A stretch of 64,000 nt of DNA from an uncultured Alphaproteobacteria bacterium (GCA_937931645.1 CALHAR010000009.1:62001-126000); one strand, 5' to 3'. Positions 8,992-19,755 are shown, numbered from the stretch's first letter. Numbers and translations are program-made. Notes: generated by a model from the letters alone, not told the origin.

Positions 8992-11565
8992 ATGGAAACG
9001 CCTGAACGCTACAATATTAAAGAAACCGAAGCCAAATGGCGTAAAGTTTGGGAAGATAAAAAATCTTTCGAAGTCACCGAAGATACCTCAAAACCAAAAA
9101 GCTACGTGCTGGCGATGCTACCATATCCATCAGGGCGCATACATGTTGGGCATGTTCGTAACTATTCCCTTTCTGATGTTGTCGCCCGCTATAAACGTGC
9201 CAAAGGCTTTAATGTCCTAAACCCCATGGGCTGGGACGCGCTTGGCCTACCTGCCGAAAACGCAGCGATGGAGCGCAATACCCACCCCAAAGATTGGACG
9301 TATGAAAATATCGCGCAAATGAAAGCGCAGCTTTTATCCATGGGTCTTGCCATTGATTGGAGCCGTGAAGTCGCTACCTGCGACCCTGATTATTACAAGC
9401 ATGAACAAAAAATGTTCATTGATTTTTACAAAAATAATTTAGCCTACCGTAAAGAGTCCATCGTTAATTGGGACCCTGTTGAAGACACCGTCCTTGCTAA
9501 CGAGCAAGTGGTTGATGGAAAAGGTTGGCGCTCTGGCGCGCCGGTTGAACGCCGCAAGCTTTACCAATGGTTCTTTAAAATCACAGAATTCGCCGATGAT
9601 CTTTTAAAGGGCATCGAAACCCTAGACCGCTGGCCCGACAAAGTCCGCACCATGCAACATAATTGGATTGGAAAATCCCGCGGTTTAGAGTTTTCGTGGG
9701 GAATAAAAGATCATGATGAAACAATAGATGTGTACACAACACGACCAGATACTTTTTTTGGAGCATCTTTCTTAGCCCTATCACCTGATCATCCATTAGC
9801 AAAAAAACTTGCTAGCGATAAAGATGGCTATGATGACTTTATTAAAGCCTGTCAAGCCACAGGAACATCCGAAGAAGCTATCGAAAAGGCTGAAAAAATT
9901 GGTTTCTACACAGGATTAAAAGCAACCCACCCATTACTAAAAACAGAAATGCCTATTTATTTAGCCAACTTTGTTTTAATGGACTACGGAACAGGAGCTG
10001 TGTTTGGTGTTCCCGCACATGACCAACGTGATCTTGATTTTGCGCGTAAGTACGATTTAGAAGTCATTCCTGTTGTATTGCCTCCAGAAGAAGATGCGGC
10101 TACTTTTAAAATTGGAAGTGAGGCCTTTATTGGTGATGGCCTGATATATAATTCTGATTTTTTGAACGGCCTTAATAAAGAAGACGGCATCAAAGCCGCT
10201 ATTGCCAAATTTGAAGAACTAAAAATCGGTAAAGGCGTAACCAATTTCCGCCTGCGGGATTGGGGGATATCACGCCAACGTTATTGGGGCTGTCCCGTAC
10301 CATTCATCCATTGTGATGATTGTGGCCTCATTCCCGTGCCCGAAGACCAACTCCCTGTTGAGCTTCCCTACGATATTAACTACGACAAGCCAGGCAATCC
10401 GCTAGACCGTCATCCAACCTGGAAACACACGATCTGTCATGAATGCGGTAAAGACGCAGTGCGCGAAACCGATACCTGCGATACTTTTTTTGAATCCAGC
10501 TGGTATTTCCTACGCTATCTTGATCCACAAAATAAAGAGCGCGGCTTTGCTAATGAGAAATCAAATTACTGGATGCCTGTTGATCAATATATTGGCGGGG
10601 TAGAGCACGCAGTTCTTCACCTCTTATATTCACGATTTTTCATGCGCGCGCTGAAAAAATGCGGTTACGAAGTTCCAGACGAACCATTCGCTGGCCTCTT
10701 CACCCAAGGTATGGTCACCCACGCCACTTATAAAGACAGTGATGGCAATTGGATTTTTCCAACTGACGCGATACAACAAGAAGATAAAAGCTGGCAAACA
10801 AAAGATGGTAAGGCCGTTACCCAAGGCGCGGTTATCAAAATGTCAAAGTCGAAAAAGAACGTTATCGACCCGCAAGATATCATTGATACTTACGGCGCAG
10901 ATGCGGCACGCCTTTTTATCTTATCAGACTCTCCGCCAGAACGTGACCTTGAATGGACAGAAGGCGGCATCGAAGGCGCATGGCGTTTCGTCAATAAACT
11001 ACATCGCACCATTACAGATGCACTACCCACATTACCGACAGTTGGCATAGTACAACCAAATAATTTTAGCGATAAAGCGAAAGAGCTTCGCAGTACAACA
11101 CATAAGGCCATCGTTGGTGTTGCCGAAGATATCGACAACTTTCACATGAACAAAGCTGTCGCCCGCATTCGTGAACTATCGAACGCGCTGACAGGCTTTA
11201 AACCTGCGGATGATGGCGATACATGGGCATTGCGCGAAGGGTATGAAGCACTTGTACGATTGTTCAATCCCATGATGCCGCATTTGGCGGAAGAGCTTTG
11301 GTCGCAACTTGGGCATGACACAATCTTAACCGAAACATCATGGCCGACTCATGACAAAAAATTACTAAAAGACGACACCGTCACCATCGGTGTGCAAGTT
11401 AACGGCAAGGTGCGCGCCACCATCACACTGGCCTCAGATTGCTCAAAAGACGAAGCAGAAAAAATTGCTCTGGCTGAACCAAACGTACAAAAAGCGTTAG
11501 AAGGTCTAACATTGCATAAAGTTATTGTCGTCCCCGGGCGCATCGTCAATGTGGTGGCTGGATAA
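8992..11565 (+). CDS. leuS: Leucyl-tRNA synthetase
   Basis: 857 residues, normal for bacterial LeuRS. The class I signature HVGH is at residues 51-54 (within [14 protein letters not shown]) and KMSKS at 616-620. The editing (CP1) domain lies between them, with the TRPDTFFGA motif. A zinc-ribbon-like CDDC...CHEC pair precedes the KMSKS region. It charges tRNA-Leu in the cytoplasm and hydrolyses mischarged products. AAAGGA is upstream of the ATG. Its stop overlaps the lptE start by one base (TAATG), so lptE is translationally coupled. Confidence 0.98.
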   Translation: METPERYNIKETEAKWRKVWEDKKSFEVTEDTSKPKSYVLAMLPYPSGRIHVGHVRNYSLSDVVARYKRAKGFNVLNPMGWDALGLPAENAAMERNTHPKDWTYENIAQMKAQLLSMGLAIDWSREVATCDPDYYKHEQKMFIDFYKNNLAYRKESIVNWDPVEDTVLANEQVVDGKGWRSGAPVERRKLYQWFFKITEFADDLLKGIETLDRWPDKVRTMQHNWIGKSRGLEFSWGIKDHDETIDVYTTRPDTFFGASFLALSPDHPLAKKLASDKDGYDDFIKACQATGTSEEAIEKAEKIGFYTGLKATHPLLKTEMPIYLANFVLMDYGTGAVFGVPAHDQRDLDFARKYDLEVIPVVLPPEEDAATFKIGSEAFIGDGLIYNSDFLNGLNKEDGIKAAIAKFEELKIGKGVTNFRLRDWGISRQRYWGCPVPFIHCDDCGLIPVPEDQLPVELPYDINYDKPGNPLDRHPTWKHTICHECGKDAVRETDTCDTFFESSWYFLRYLDPQNKERGFANEKSNYWMPVDQYIGGVEHAVLHLLYSRFFMRALKKCGYEVPDEPFAGLFTQGMVTHATYKDSDGNWIFPTDAIQQEDKSWQTKDGKAVTQGAVIKMSKSKKNVIDPQDIIDTYGADAARLFILSDSPPERDLEWTEGGIEGAWRFVNKLHRTITDALPTLPTVGIVQPNNFSDKAKELRSTTHKAIVGVAEDIDNFHMNKAVARIRELSNALTGFKPADDGDTWALREGYEALVRLFNPMMPHLAEELWSQLGHDTILTETSWPTHDKKLLKDDTVTIGVQVNGKVRATITLASDCSKDEAEKIALAEPNVQKALEGLTLHKVIVVPGRIVNVVAG

Positions 11566-12062
11566 TGCGCTATTTACTTCTTTTATCACTTCTCATTTTA
11601 TCTGCCTGTGGGTTTTCACCGGTCTATGGTACGCATTCAAATAGTAACGCCCCCCTAACAGGCGAAGCGAACTTAAGTAACGTAGAAATTGCGCTTATCC
11701 CAAACCGTGAAGGGCAGTTTTTACGCAACGCGCTCATAGACCGTTTTTATACCAACGGCACGCCAAACAATGCCGCCTATACTCTAAAGATCTCTCCTAT
11801 TAGAGAAAATATTTTTGACTTTGATATCACTATTGATTCTGAAGCAACTCGCCGACAATTAAGGCTCAACACCCAAATGTCTTTAATTGATAAGGAAACC
11901 AATAAAGTCGTTTTAAAGAATGATCTCCTCTCCATTGCATCTTTCAACGTCTTAGAGAGTGAATTTTCAACCATTGTTACCGAGCAAAGCGCGCGTGACA
12001 ACGCCCTTAATGACCTTGCTCGCAAAGCAGAAAGACAGCTTGCTCTTTTCTTCACAAAGTAA
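11565..12062 (+). CDS. lptE: LPS-assembly lipoprotein LptE
   Basis: 165 residues. The signal sequence and lipobox LILSAC place the lipidated Cys at residue 15, followed by GFSPVYG, the hallmark LptE N-terminus. LptE plugs the LptD barrel that inserts lipopolysaccharide into the outer leaflet. It overlaps leuS by one base; the order leuS-lptE-holA is typical. A terminator separates it from holA. Confidence 0.9.
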   Translation: MRYLLLLSLLILSACGFSPVYGTHSNSNAPLTGEANLSNVEIALIPNREGQFLRNALIDRFYTNGTPNNAAYTLKISPIRENIFDFDITIDSEATRRQLRLNTQMSLIDKETNKVVLKNDLLSIASFNVLESEFSTIVTEQSARDNALNDLARKAERQLALFFTK

Positions 12063-12181
12063 TTTTTGGTATTGACAGTTTTCCCATAGTTAAAGAAGGT
12101 ATCGCCCAAACACTGATTAACTTTGACGCAAAGCCAGCAGCGCCTCATTCATAATACTCAGCTTTCATAGCGCATAAGCTT

Positions 12182-12212
12182 AAGCCAAGACTTGAAAATC
12201 TTGGCTTTTTCT
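12182..12212 (+). terminator. Rho-independent terminator after lptE
   Basis: A perfect 9-bp stem, AAGCCAAGA (12182-12190) with TCTTGGCTT (12199-12207), an 8-nt loop and a T-rich tail to 12212. It ends the leuS-lptE transcript 120 nt after lptE, just before holA. Confidence 0.88.
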
Positions 12213-12226
12213 TTACGCTAAACTCT

Positions 12227-13252
12227 ATGAAGTTAACGTGGAAACAGATTGAACCTTTTTTAAAATCACCCGACCCCAAAGCAAGAGTGGTTTTAATCTA
12301 TGGTCCCGATGATGGCTTAATGCGCGAGCGCAGTGTAAAAATCGCCAAGACTGTTGTCACAGACCTTGATGACCCCTTTAATGTTGCCACCTTAAGCGCT
12401 GATATTTTAAATGATGACCCCGCCCGCTTAAATGATGAAGCCAATGCTATGTCGATGATGGGCGGCGCAAGATTAATCTGGATTAAAGAGGGTGCCGATA
12501 AACTCACCACGACCATTAAGGGCTATCTTGAAAACCCTTCAGAAGACAATTTAGTTATTATAGAGGCGGGCACTCTTGGGACACGCTCTTCCTTGCGCCA
12601 ACTTTGCGAAAAAAATAAAAATGCGGCGGCGCTCCCTTGCTATGTTGAGGATGAGCGCGGTATGGCCAACCTTATTCGTGAAATGTTATCGGGCGCAGGC
12701 TTTCGAATAGAAGCAGATGCAACACACCTTCTTTCCAGCTCCATCATGGGTGACAGAATGCGTGCCCGTAGTGAGATTGAAAAGCTCATTATTTATATGG
12801 GTGAGCCTAAAGGGCAAAACTTAGTTGTTACCTTAAGACACGTACAGGCGGCCTGTGGTGACGGGGGGGCAACAACCCTAGATGATCTTATTTACGCCAT
12901 TGCAGGCGGCAACACTAAAATTGCCATGTCCTCTTATCAACGCCTAATTGGTGAGGGTATCGCCGATGTCGTTATTTTGCGTACGCTTCAAAATCATTTC
13001 CGCCGCCTACATTATGTCGGCGCCATGATGCAGCAGGGCAAATCCCTTGATCAGGCCATAAAATCCCTCCAACCTCCTATTTTCTTTAAGTTAGAACAAC
13101 CTTTTAAAGCGCATCTTTCAAAATGGAAAGGGCGTAAATTAGATATCGTGATGAATAAGCTTGCCGAACTCGAAGCACAAACAAAACGTACAGGCGCGCC
13201 CGTTCAAACACTCTGCGCGCAAGCCATCTTATCTTTAAGCGTTATGCGGTAA
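12227..13252 (+). CDS. holA: DNA polymerase III delta subunit
   Basis: 341 residues, normal size. The N-terminus (LTWKQIEPFL...VVLIYGPDDGLMRER) and the C-terminal helices containing FRRLHYVGAMMQQGKSLDQA match alphaproteobacterial HolA. Delta is the clamp-opening wrench of the sliding-clamp loader. No ribosome-binding site is seen, and the start lies only about 15 nt after the terminator T-tract, so its promoter must overlap the end of the lptE unit or some readthrough must occur. Confidence 0.92.
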   Translation: MKLTWKQIEPFLKSPDPKARVVLIYGPDDGLMRERSVKIAKTVVTDLDDPFNVATLSADILNDDPARLNDEANAMSMMGGARLIWIKEGADKLTTTIKGYLENPSEDNLVIIEAGTLGTRSSLRQLCEKNKNAAALPCYVEDERGMANLIREMLSGAGFRIEADATHLLSSSIMGDRMRARSEIEKLIIYMGEPKGQNLVVTLRHVQAACGDGGATTLDDLIYAIAGGNTKIAMSSYQRLIGEGIADVVILRTLQNHFRRLHYVGAMMQQGKSLDQAIKSLQPPIFFKLEQPFKAHLSKWKGRKLDIVMNKLAELEAQTKRTGAPVQTLCAQAILSLSVMR

Positions 13253-13256
13253 AAGA

Positions 13257-13793
13257 ATGTCAAATATACAAGAACACCCTATCATAAAAGATCTCGTAAC
13301 CCTTTCTTTCGGACTAAAAAATTATGGAGAAAACCTAGAAAAAGACTTATTTGAACAAGTCAAATCAACTTCTCTTGATATCGAATCCTTTTCTAAACAG
13401 GCTGGATTTCTAGCAGCTCTCCAACTTTACCATAGAAACTATTACCTTTTAGGGATGAAAACCTAATCACAGAAGACCTTAAAACTGCCCTTACAAGACA
13501 AAAACAGTACCTTTCCTGAAGGAAAAGACGGGTTTCAATTAACAAAAAACTACCTTCTAAAATTAACGCAAGAAGACATAGCCAACGAACTTGACAATAT
13601 AATTACAGAATCACAAGGGTTGCTTTCACTTTCTGAACATCACACTAAAAACACCATCGATACCAAAGCGGTAACGACAGGAGCAACAACTTTATTCAGT
13701 GAATATATTGAATCTCTGAAGACGACAGATCTAGAATCACAACCCTTATTAGAGGTTATACCTTCTCCAACCGCTCCAAAAATAGGAAAGTAA
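13257..13793 (+). pseudogene. Broken hypothetical gene (in-frame stop / two shifts)
   Basis: An ATG 4 nt after holA opens a 69-residue frame that stops at TAA 13464-13466. The same frame then stays open from 13467 to a stop at 13791-13793, with coding-like content (KDGFQLTKNYLLKLTQEDIA and beyond). Between about 13445 and 13510 another frame gives a more protein-like stretch (DENLITEDLKTALTRQKQYL). The simplest reading is one gene of about 178 codons with two compensating frameshifts, or one nonsense codon. Function unknown; no signal peptide. Sequencing error cannot be excluded. Confidence 0.5.
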
Positions 13794-13825
13794 AAAGATA
13801 TAACTATATCAATGAGCTATAGTAA

Positions 13826-14788
13826 CTAAAAATGGTCTTTTTTAGGGGTTTGTGCCAAACGTTGCAGGATATCATCCAGCTGATCAAGAGATTTAAAATT
13901 AATGACCATCTTACCTTGGTGTACGTCTTTCATATCGATGGCAACATTCATTCCAATCTGGTCAGAAACCTCTTTTTCAAGGGCAAGTGTATCAGCATCT
14001 TTTTTGGCAAAGCCTTTCTGCCCCACTTTTTCTCTGGTTTTTATAGTACGACCTTGGGCTTCAGCGACCATTTTTTCTGCTTCACGGACAGATAGGCTAT
14101 TCTCAATAATTTTTAAAGCCAAATCAAAGGCTTCCTCCTGACCAATAAGCGCACGCGCATGACCTGCCGTAATATCACCAACATCAACCATCGTTTGAAC
14201 ACTATCCGGTAAATCGAGAAGGCGGATCATATTAGATACATGGCTCCGGCTGCGGCCCAAAATTTTACCAATTTCTTCATGAGAATTACCGAATTCTTCA
14301 TGAAGGCGTTTATAACCACGGGCCTCTTCAACGGCACTTAAGTCTTTACGTTGCAAGTTCTCAATAAGAGAAATTTGAAACATGGACTCATCATCTAAAT
14401 CACGAATAACAACAGGAACTTCATGCAACTGTGCCTGCTGTGATGCGCGCCATCTTCTTTCACCAGCCACAATTTCAAAATGGCCTTTGCGGGCTTTATC
14501 AGGGCGCACCAAAATAGGTTGAAGCAAGCCATGCTCAACAATAGACGCTGCTAAAGTTTTTAATGCGTCTTCATCAAAATGTTGGCGCGGTTGTGTTGGG
14601 CAAGGGTATAGGTTGCCTATGCCAACTAATTTTCTTGATAAATCAGACACGTCTGTTTCTTTTCTTTCAGGTGATGAGTAAACCTCCTCTTCGTCACCAA
14701 ACAAAGCGTCCAAGCCACGTCCAAGCCCACGCCCTTTGGGGTTTAAGCTATCATTTCTTGAATCTTTTTCTTTATTTTGTACGCCCAT
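13826..14788 (-). CDS. parB: Chromosome partitioning protein ParB
   Basis: 320 residues. The N-terminal GLGRGLDALFG is the ParA-interacting segment of chromosomal ParB. GERRWRAS (109-116) and ENLQRKDL (143-150) are the CTP-binding motifs. A helix-turn-helix follows around EEIGKILGRSRSHVSNMIRL, and the C-terminus is the dimerisation region. ParB loads at parS as a CTP-gated clamp and spreads. parS-type palindromes lie 1.3-4.9 kb away within rsmG, mnmG and mnmE. It follows parA after a 34-nt gap and is last in the mnmE-mnmG-rsmG-parA-parB run. Confidence 0.97.
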   Translation of the reverse strand: MGVQNKEKDSRNDSLNPKGRGLGRGLDALFGDEEEVYSSPERKETDVSDLSRKLVGIGNLYPCPTQPRQHFDEDALKTLAASIVEHGLLQPILVRPDKARKGHFEIVAGERRWRASQQAQLHEVPVVIRDLDDESMFQISLIENLQRKDLSAVEEARGYKRLHEEFGNSHEEIGKILGRSRSHVSNMIRLLDLPDSVQTMVDVGDITAGHARALIGQEEAFDLALKIIENSLSVREAEKMVAEAQGRTIKTREKVGQKGFAKKDADTLALEKEVSDQIGMNVAIDMKDVHQGKMVINFKSLDQLDDILQRLAQTPKKDHF

Positions 14789-14822
14789 GATTTATTCCTA
14801 TTATTTTATACAGTCGATAAAT

Positions 14823-15749
14823 TTATGCCACAGAGGCAGGAGATGTTAGTTGCCCGTTACCAGTTATTTCTTTTTCACGTTTTAAAACCTCTTTGGCTAA
14901 CGAGATATAAGCGCGCGCACCAGGGCACGCCATATCATAAATAATCGCAGGCAGGCCAAAAGAAGGGGCCTCTGATAAACGAACATTTCGCGGGATAACC
15001 GTTTGATAAACTTTGTCGCCAAAATATTTGCGAACATCTGCAGCAACCTGGCCTGATAGCTTGTTACGCTTATCATACATGGTTAGGACAACACCATGAA
15101 TATCAAGATCGGCATTAAAATGTTTTTGCACACGTTCAATTGTTTTTACTAAATGGCTTAAACCTTCTAACGCAAAGAATTCACACTGTAAAGGGACAAC
15201 AACCGCATCTGAAGCAATCAACGCATTTAATGTCAGCAAGCTCAGCGAAGGCGGGCAATCAATAATCACATAATCATACCCCATATCAACACGAAGCGCG
15301 TCTTTAAGGCGAAACTCACGGCGAGAGACATTTACCAACTCAACCTCTGCACCTGATAGATGGATGGAGGAGGGAAGGACGTCTAAATTCGGCACTCGTG
15401 TCGCTTGCGCGGTCTCTAAAACCTCAGCATCTTCAAAAATAACGTCGTATGTACTGTTTTTCAAACCAGCACGTTTAATGCCCAAACCTGTACTGGCATT
15501 GCCTTGTGGATCAAGATCAACCAACAAAACCTTTTGCCCAATGGCGCTTAATGCCGTCGCTAAGTTAACAGAAGTTGTCGTCTTACCAACGCCTCCTTTT
15601 TGGTTAGCAACCGCTAAAATACGCGGTGTATGCGTTTCATTTTCAGGTCGCCCTTGATCCGTCATTATGTTTTCTTCTTTGTTAATATCATGAGCTCTTT
15701 TAATTGCGCGATGACCGCCGATAAAACCTCTAATCGCACTCGAAGTCAC
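14823..15749 (-). CDS. parA: Chromosome partitioning ATPase ParA
   Basis: 308 residues from a GTG at 15749, chosen because GGTGGAG stands 6-7 nt upstream; an ATG at 15665 with weaker AAGAAG would give a more usual 280-residue protein. The deviant Walker A KGGVGKTT (51-58 in the long form), the DLDPQGNAS motif and the VIIDCPPSL Walker B identify ParA/Soj. It forms ATP-dependent dimers on nucleoid DNA and pulls ParB-parS complexes. It lies between rsmG and parB, as in most Alphaproteobacteria. Confidence 0.96.
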   Translation of the reverse strand: MTSSAIRGFIGGHRAIKRAHDINKEENIMTDQGRPENETHTPRILAVANQKGGVGKTTTSVNLATALSAIGQKVLLVDLDPQGNASTGLGIKRAGLKNSTYDVIFEDAEVLETAQATRVPNLDVLPSSIHLSGAEVELVNVSRREFRLKDALRVDMGYDYVIIDCPPSLSLLTLNALIASDAVVVPLQCEFFALEGLSHLVKTIERVQKHFNADLDIHGVVLTMYDKRNKLSGQVAADVRKYFGDKVYQTVIPRNVRLSEAPSFGLPAIIYDMACPGARAYISLAKEVLKREKEITGNGQLTSPASVA

Positions 15750-15815
15750 GTTTTACTCCACCTTTATATTGTGTATTATTATTCATAGCCGAAAAAGCAG
15801 CATAACATCAAGGTT

Positions 15816-16424
15816 TTATATTGTTTTGTTATCATTAACACCGACAGGAAAGATGTTCGAAAACACCAGTATTCTTGCATTTTCATCGGTTTTACTCACA
15901 AACGTACGACAATCATACGTCCAGTTTTGTGAGAGTTGTTCCAGCTCTTCATCAGCTCTAGCACCTTTTAAAAATATGAACGTTACCTCTGGATTCGTAA
16001 TAATCCAATTTTTACAATATTCAAAAAGTTCTTTCAGCGGTGCCAGCGCTCGTGCCGTAATAACGTCAGGTTCTGTTTCACATGAAACATCCTCAATCCG
16101 AGAATTATAAACCGTAACACAACTATTAGTTTCACGTGAAACTGTTTTAAGAAACACACATTTTTTCTGATCTGACTCGATTAAACTGACGTTTAGGTCC
16201 GGCATCATAACCGCCAAGACCAAACCAGGAAATCCTGCACCGCTCCCTAAATCAAAGAGGGTTTTTGCCTCTTTTGGGACAAACTCTGCAATTTGCGATG
16301 AATCCTCAAAGTGTCGTTCCCATGCGTTATCAAGGGTGTTAGAGCTGACAAGATTGATTTTAGCCTGCCACTTAATAAGTAATTCTTGGTAGATTTTTAG
16401 CTTATTTAAAACATTCTGATCCAT
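15816..16424 (-). CDS. rsmG: 16S rRNA (guanine-N7) methyltransferase RsmG
   Basis: 202 residues. The SAM-binding motif DLGSGAGFPG is at residues 58-67; LIESDQKKCVFL and ARALAPLKELFEY follow. RsmG makes m7G in the 530 loop of 16S rRNA. The start is 4 nt from the mnmG stop, so the two are coupled. Two parS-type palindromes lie inside the gene; one is translated as VSRET (95-99). Confidence 0.95.
   Translation of the reverse strand: MDQNVLNKLKIYQELLIKWQAKINLVSSNTLDNAWERHFEDSSQIAEFVPKEAKTLFDLGSGAGFPGLVLAVMMPDLNVSLIESDQKKCVFLKTVSRETNSCVTVYNSRIEDVSCETEPDVITARALAPLKELFEYCKNWIITNPEVTFIFLKGARADEELEQLSQNWTYDCRTFVSKTDENARILVFSNIFPVGVNDNKTI
16074..16089. other. parS: parS-like site within rsmG (one mismatch)
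   Basis: TGTTTCACATGAAACA differs from the classic ParB site TGTTTCACGTGAAACA by one central base, so one half-site is imperfect. It is 54 bp from the next, perfect site. Confidence 0.6.
16128..16143. other. parS: parS site within rsmG
   Basis: AGTTTCACGTGAAACT is a perfect 16-bp palindrome containing the full 14-bp parS core GTTTCACGTGAAAC. It is translated as VSRET in rsmG. Confidence 0.88.
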
Positions 16425-16427
16425 AGC

Positions 16428-18308
16428 CTAGGCTGCTCGTTTTTTAACATGGCGCAACAAAGCAATAACTGCCGCAGGTGTCACTCCTGGGATACGTGAT
16501 GCCGCCCCCAAAGTCTCTGGACGCACCAATTCTAGCTTCTGGCGTACTTCGTTTGATAAACCACCAATATCAGCATAATCCAATCTCTCAGGAAGTTTTA
16601 AAGCTTCATCTTTGCGAAACGACTCAATCTCAGATTTTTGGCGTCCTAAATAACCCGCATAAAGAGCATCTATCTCAATCTGCTCTCTAATCGCAATATC
16701 GACATCCGACAACTCAGGCCATATTGGCTCTAAATCAACCCACTTGATATGAGGATAACGAAGTAATTCAAAAGCAGAACGGCGGCGACCATCTTGATTA
16801 ACATTAAGACCTGCCTTTACCAACTTATCAGGAATGGCGTTTAATTTTTCAACCATATCGCGTGCTTCGGCTAAAGCTAATTTCTTTTGATTCCAGACCG
16901 TTTCACGTGAAACTGACACGCACCCCAATGCAATACCCTTATCCGTTAAACGTTGATCAGCATTGTCTGAGCGGAGTAATAAGCGATACTCTGCACGGCT
17001 TGTGAACATACGATATGGCTCTGGCGCACCGCGTGAAATAAGGTCATCAATCAGCACACCAATATAAGCATCAGCGCGGTCCAAAGTGAATATTTCTGCA
17101 GTTTCGGAAGATTCGGACTTCGTCTGTAAAGCCGCATTTAACCCTGCCATAAGCCCTTGGGCGGCAGCCTCCTCATAGCCTGTTGTTCCATTAATTTGGC
17201 CTGCCAAAAACAACCCTGATAGACGCTTTGACTCTAATGTGTTTTTCAAATCTCTTGGGTCACAATAATCATATTCAATGGCATAAGCCCATTCTATCAC
17301 TTTAGCATTTTCAAGCCCTTTGACAGATTTCAGCATCTCTACTTGAACATCAATCGGAAGCGCATTCGATATACCATTTGGATAGACCGTATGGTCATCT
17401 AACCCCTCAGGTTCCAGAAAAATCTGGTGACGGTCTTTATCCGCAAAGCGAACAACCTTATCCTCGATAGAGGGGCAATAACGCGGGCCTTCACCTTCTA
17501 TTTGCCCAGAATACATGGGGGCGCGGTGTAAATTATCACGAATTATTTGATGGGTTTTTTCGTTCGTGTACGTAATGTGGCAATCAATTTGTGGCACTGT
17601 TATTTCATCAGTCAAATAAGAAAAAGGAACAGGTTTTTTATCTGGTTTCTGCGCATCCAAAACATCCCAATCAATCGTGCGTCCATCAAGACGGGCAGGG
17701 GTGCCCGTCTTAAGGCGAGCAAGCGGAAATCCCAGATCTTCAAGGGTTTTAGCCAATCCAACAGCTGGCGCCTCACCAATACGGCCAGCGGGAATCTTCT
17801 CTTCCCCACGGTGAATAAGACCGCGTAAAAATGTACCCGTCGTCAACACGATGGAGCGGCACTTAAGACGCTCTCCAGCTTCCGTCACAATACCTGCAGT
17901 CTTATTACCCTCAATGATTAAATCTTCTGCGCCACCTTCTACCAAAGTCAGATTCGGATACTCCTTTAACAAGGCTTGCATACCATCACGGTAAAGCTTT
18001 CTATCTGCTTGCGCGCGTGGCCCACGAACCGCAGGCCCTTTTGACGCATTCAGCATACGAAACTGAATACCTGCCTGATCAATAATTCGCGCCATAATGC
18101 CGTCCAGCGCGTCAATCTCCCTGACCAAATGTCCTTTCCCCAGACCGCCAATAGCAGGATTACAAGACATCACGCCAATTGTATCGAGCTTATGGGTCAG
18201 AAGGGCGGTTTTAGCCCCCATCCTCGCAGAGGCTGCGGCGGCCTCACAGCCAGCGTGTCCACCACCAACAACAATGACATCATATTGATTTTGAGAGGTT
18301 GTATTCAT
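16428..18308 (-). CDS. mnmG: tRNA uridine-5-carboxymethylaminomethyl synthesis protein MnmG
   Basis: 626 residues. The FAD-binding GGGHAG is at 15-20. [34 protein letters not shown] and [17 protein letters not shown] are family signatures. With MnmE it modifies U34 of certain tRNAs (cmnm5U). It lies between mnmE and rsmG in the conserved block. One perfect parS core lies inside it (16900-16913) and is read as VSRET. Confidence 0.97.
   Translation of the reverse strand: MNTTSQNQYDVIVVGGGHAGCEAAAASARMGAKTALLTHKLDTIGVMSCNPAIGGLGKGHLVREIDALDGIMARIIDQAGIQFRMLNASKGPAVRGPRAQADRKLYRDGMQALLKEYPNLTLVEGGAEDLIIEGNKTAGIVTEAGERLKCRSIVLTTGTFLRGLIHRGEEKIPAGRIGEAPAVGLAKTLEDLGFPLARLKTGTPARLDGRTIDWDVLDAQKPDKKPVPFSYLTDEITVPQIDCHITYTNEKTHQIIRDNLHRAPMYSGQIEGEGPRYCPSIEDKVVRFADKDRHQIFLEPEGLDDHTVYPNGISNALPIDVQVEMLKSVKGLENAKVIEWAYAIEYDYCDPRDLKNTLESKRLSGLFLAGQINGTTGYEEAAAQGLMAGLNAALQTKSESSETAEIFTLDRADAYIGVLIDDLISRGAPEPYRMFTSRAEYRLLLRSDNADQRLTDKGIALGCVSVSRETVWNQKKLALAEARDMVEKLNAIPDKLVKAGLNVNQDGRRRSAFELLRYPHIKWVDLEPIWPELSDVDIAIREQIEIDALYAGYLGRQKSEIESFRKDEALKLPERLDYADIGGLSNEVRQKLELVRPETLGAASRIPGVTPAAVIALLRHVKKRAA
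16899..16914. other. parS: parS site within mnmG
   Basis: The 14-bp core GTTTCACGTGAAAC is at 16900-16913, a perfect palindrome, about 0.77 kb from the rsmG site. Its position inside mnmG is typical of alphaproteobacterial parS clusters. Confidence 0.88.
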
Positions 18309-18390
18309 AGCCGCGTTATACAGAACAAATAGCGAAATTGCGAGTCTTTTCGCTCAACATCGCAGCAGGCTTTAATTTAGCTAGTTTAAA

Positions 18391-19755
18391 TTACTTACCA
18401 ATACAAAAGTCTTTAAAAATAACATCAAGCAAGTCTTCTACGTCAACACGTCCTGTAATCCGCCCCAATGAGTTAACCGCAAAACGTAAATCTTGTGCGA
18501 TTAATTCGGGTTGAGTTTGACCCAACGCACTATCAAGGAAACGGCCACATTCTTCTAAATTTTGACGGTGTCGCTCACGCGTTAAAGATGGTGTTTCACG
18601 TGAAACGGTAAACTCTTTGGCTATCTTATCTGTCAAAACAGAAAGCAACTGATCAATATTTTCACCCGTCTTGGTAGAAATAAGAATAGGTTTCACGGGA
18701 AACATATCTATAGCTTTTGGGCTAAGATCAGATTTATTAACCACAAGAACTGAGTTTTCATCCATCAGATCTAGGGTATTTGTATCAATCTCCTGCTTAC
18801 TTGCATCAAAAACAAGAATCCGAATATCAGCTTCTTTTGCTTTTTTGATAGCACGGCGTATCCCCTCAGATTCAATGCCTTCCTGACCTTCGCTTCCAAT
18901 TTGCTCGGGTCGCAAACCCGCGGTATCCGCCAATATAACAGGATAACCGCCTAGATTAAGGTGCGCCTCAATAACATCCCTTGTTGTCCCCGCCATATCG
19001 GAAACAATAGCAACATCCCGTTGCGCTAATAGATTAACGAGTGATGATTTACCAACATTTGGCACGCCAATAACAGCGAGTTGAATACCATTTCTTAAAC
19101 GCTCCCCTCGACGATCGTCGTTTAAATGAAAGCTTATATCTTGTTGCAGTTTTTCAATCGCTGGCTTTGCTTTGGCTGTTTCGGTGTCAGGGACATCCTC
19201 ATCAGGAAAATCTATCACGGTCTCAACATACGCCAATGCCCGTGTTAAGTCTTCTGCCCAACCATTATAGAGGGAGGACAACGCTCCACCCATTTGTAAT
19301 AGAGCCTGTTCTTTTTGAATCTTCGTTTCTGCATCAATCAAATCAGCGATAGCTTCAGCCTCAGTTAAATCAAGACAGCCATTATCAAAGGCACGGCGGG
19401 TAAACTCACCATGTCCAGCCATTCGATGGCCTTTCATTGTGCCCAAGACAGCCAAAAGCTCATCTAAAATTGCCGGAGAGCCATGACAGTGATATTCAAC
19501 AATATCTTCGCCCGTAAAACTATGCGGCGCTTTAAAACCAATAATCATAGCGTGATCTATAATATCGCCCTCATTAGGGTTGGTTAATGTTGCCACTTTT
19601 GTTTTGCGTGGTTCGGGAAGGGCTTGCCCCTTTGTGATTACCTCCAATGACTGCCATGCACACGAACCTGAAACACGGATAATAGACACCCCAGCCTTTC
19701 CAGGGGCACTGGAAAGGGCAAAGATTGTATCAGGAGCGATGGTATCAAGAGTCAT
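18391..19755 (-). CDS. mnmE: tRNA modification GTPase MnmE
   Basis: 454 residues. The N-terminal folate-binding domain has EYHCHGSPAILDEL and GEFTRRAFDNG. The embedded G domain has the P-loop GVPNVGKSS at 230-238, DTAG and NKSD. The conserved C-terminal CIGK (451-454), needed for tRNA modification, is intact. It works with MnmG on wobble uridines. It is first in the mnmE-mnmG-rsmG-parA-parB run. It holds one perfect parS core and one near-match. Confidence 0.97.
   Translation of the reverse strand: MTLDTIAPDTIFALSSAPGKAGVSIIRVSGSCAWQSLEVITKGQALPEPRKTKVATLTNPNEGDIIDHAMIIGFKAPHSFTGEDIVEYHCHGSPAILDELLAVLGTMKGHRMAGHGEFTRRAFDNGCLDLTEAEAIADLIDAETKIQKEQALLQMGGALSSLYNGWAEDLTRALAYVETVIDFPDEDVPDTETAKAKPAIEKLQQDISFHLNDDRRGERLRNGIQLAVIGVPNVGKSSLVNLLAQRDVAIVSDMAGTTRDVIEAHLNLGGYPVILADTAGLRPEQIGSEGQEGIESEGIRRAIKKAKEADIRILVFDASKQEIDTNTLDLMDENSVLVVNKSDLSPKAIDMFPVKPILISTKTGENIDQLLSVLTDKIAKEFTVSRETPSLTRERHRQNLEECGRFLDSALGQTQPELIAQDLRFAVNSLGRITGRVDVEDLLDVIFKDFCIGK
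18592..18607. other. parS: parS site within mnmE
   Basis: TGTTTCACGTGAAACG contains the perfect 14-bp core at 18593-18606. It is read as VSRET in MnmE. Confidence 0.88.
18690..18703. other. parS-like near-match within mnmE
   Basis: GTTTCACGGGAAAC matches 13 of 14 core bases; the central CACGTG is changed to CACGGG. It lies 97 bp from a perfect site. It may be a weak or decayed site, or chance. Confidence 0.35.

Noticed and set aside
12072..12094. TTGACA upstream of holA
   Set aside because: No acceptable -10 hexamer at 16-19 nt.
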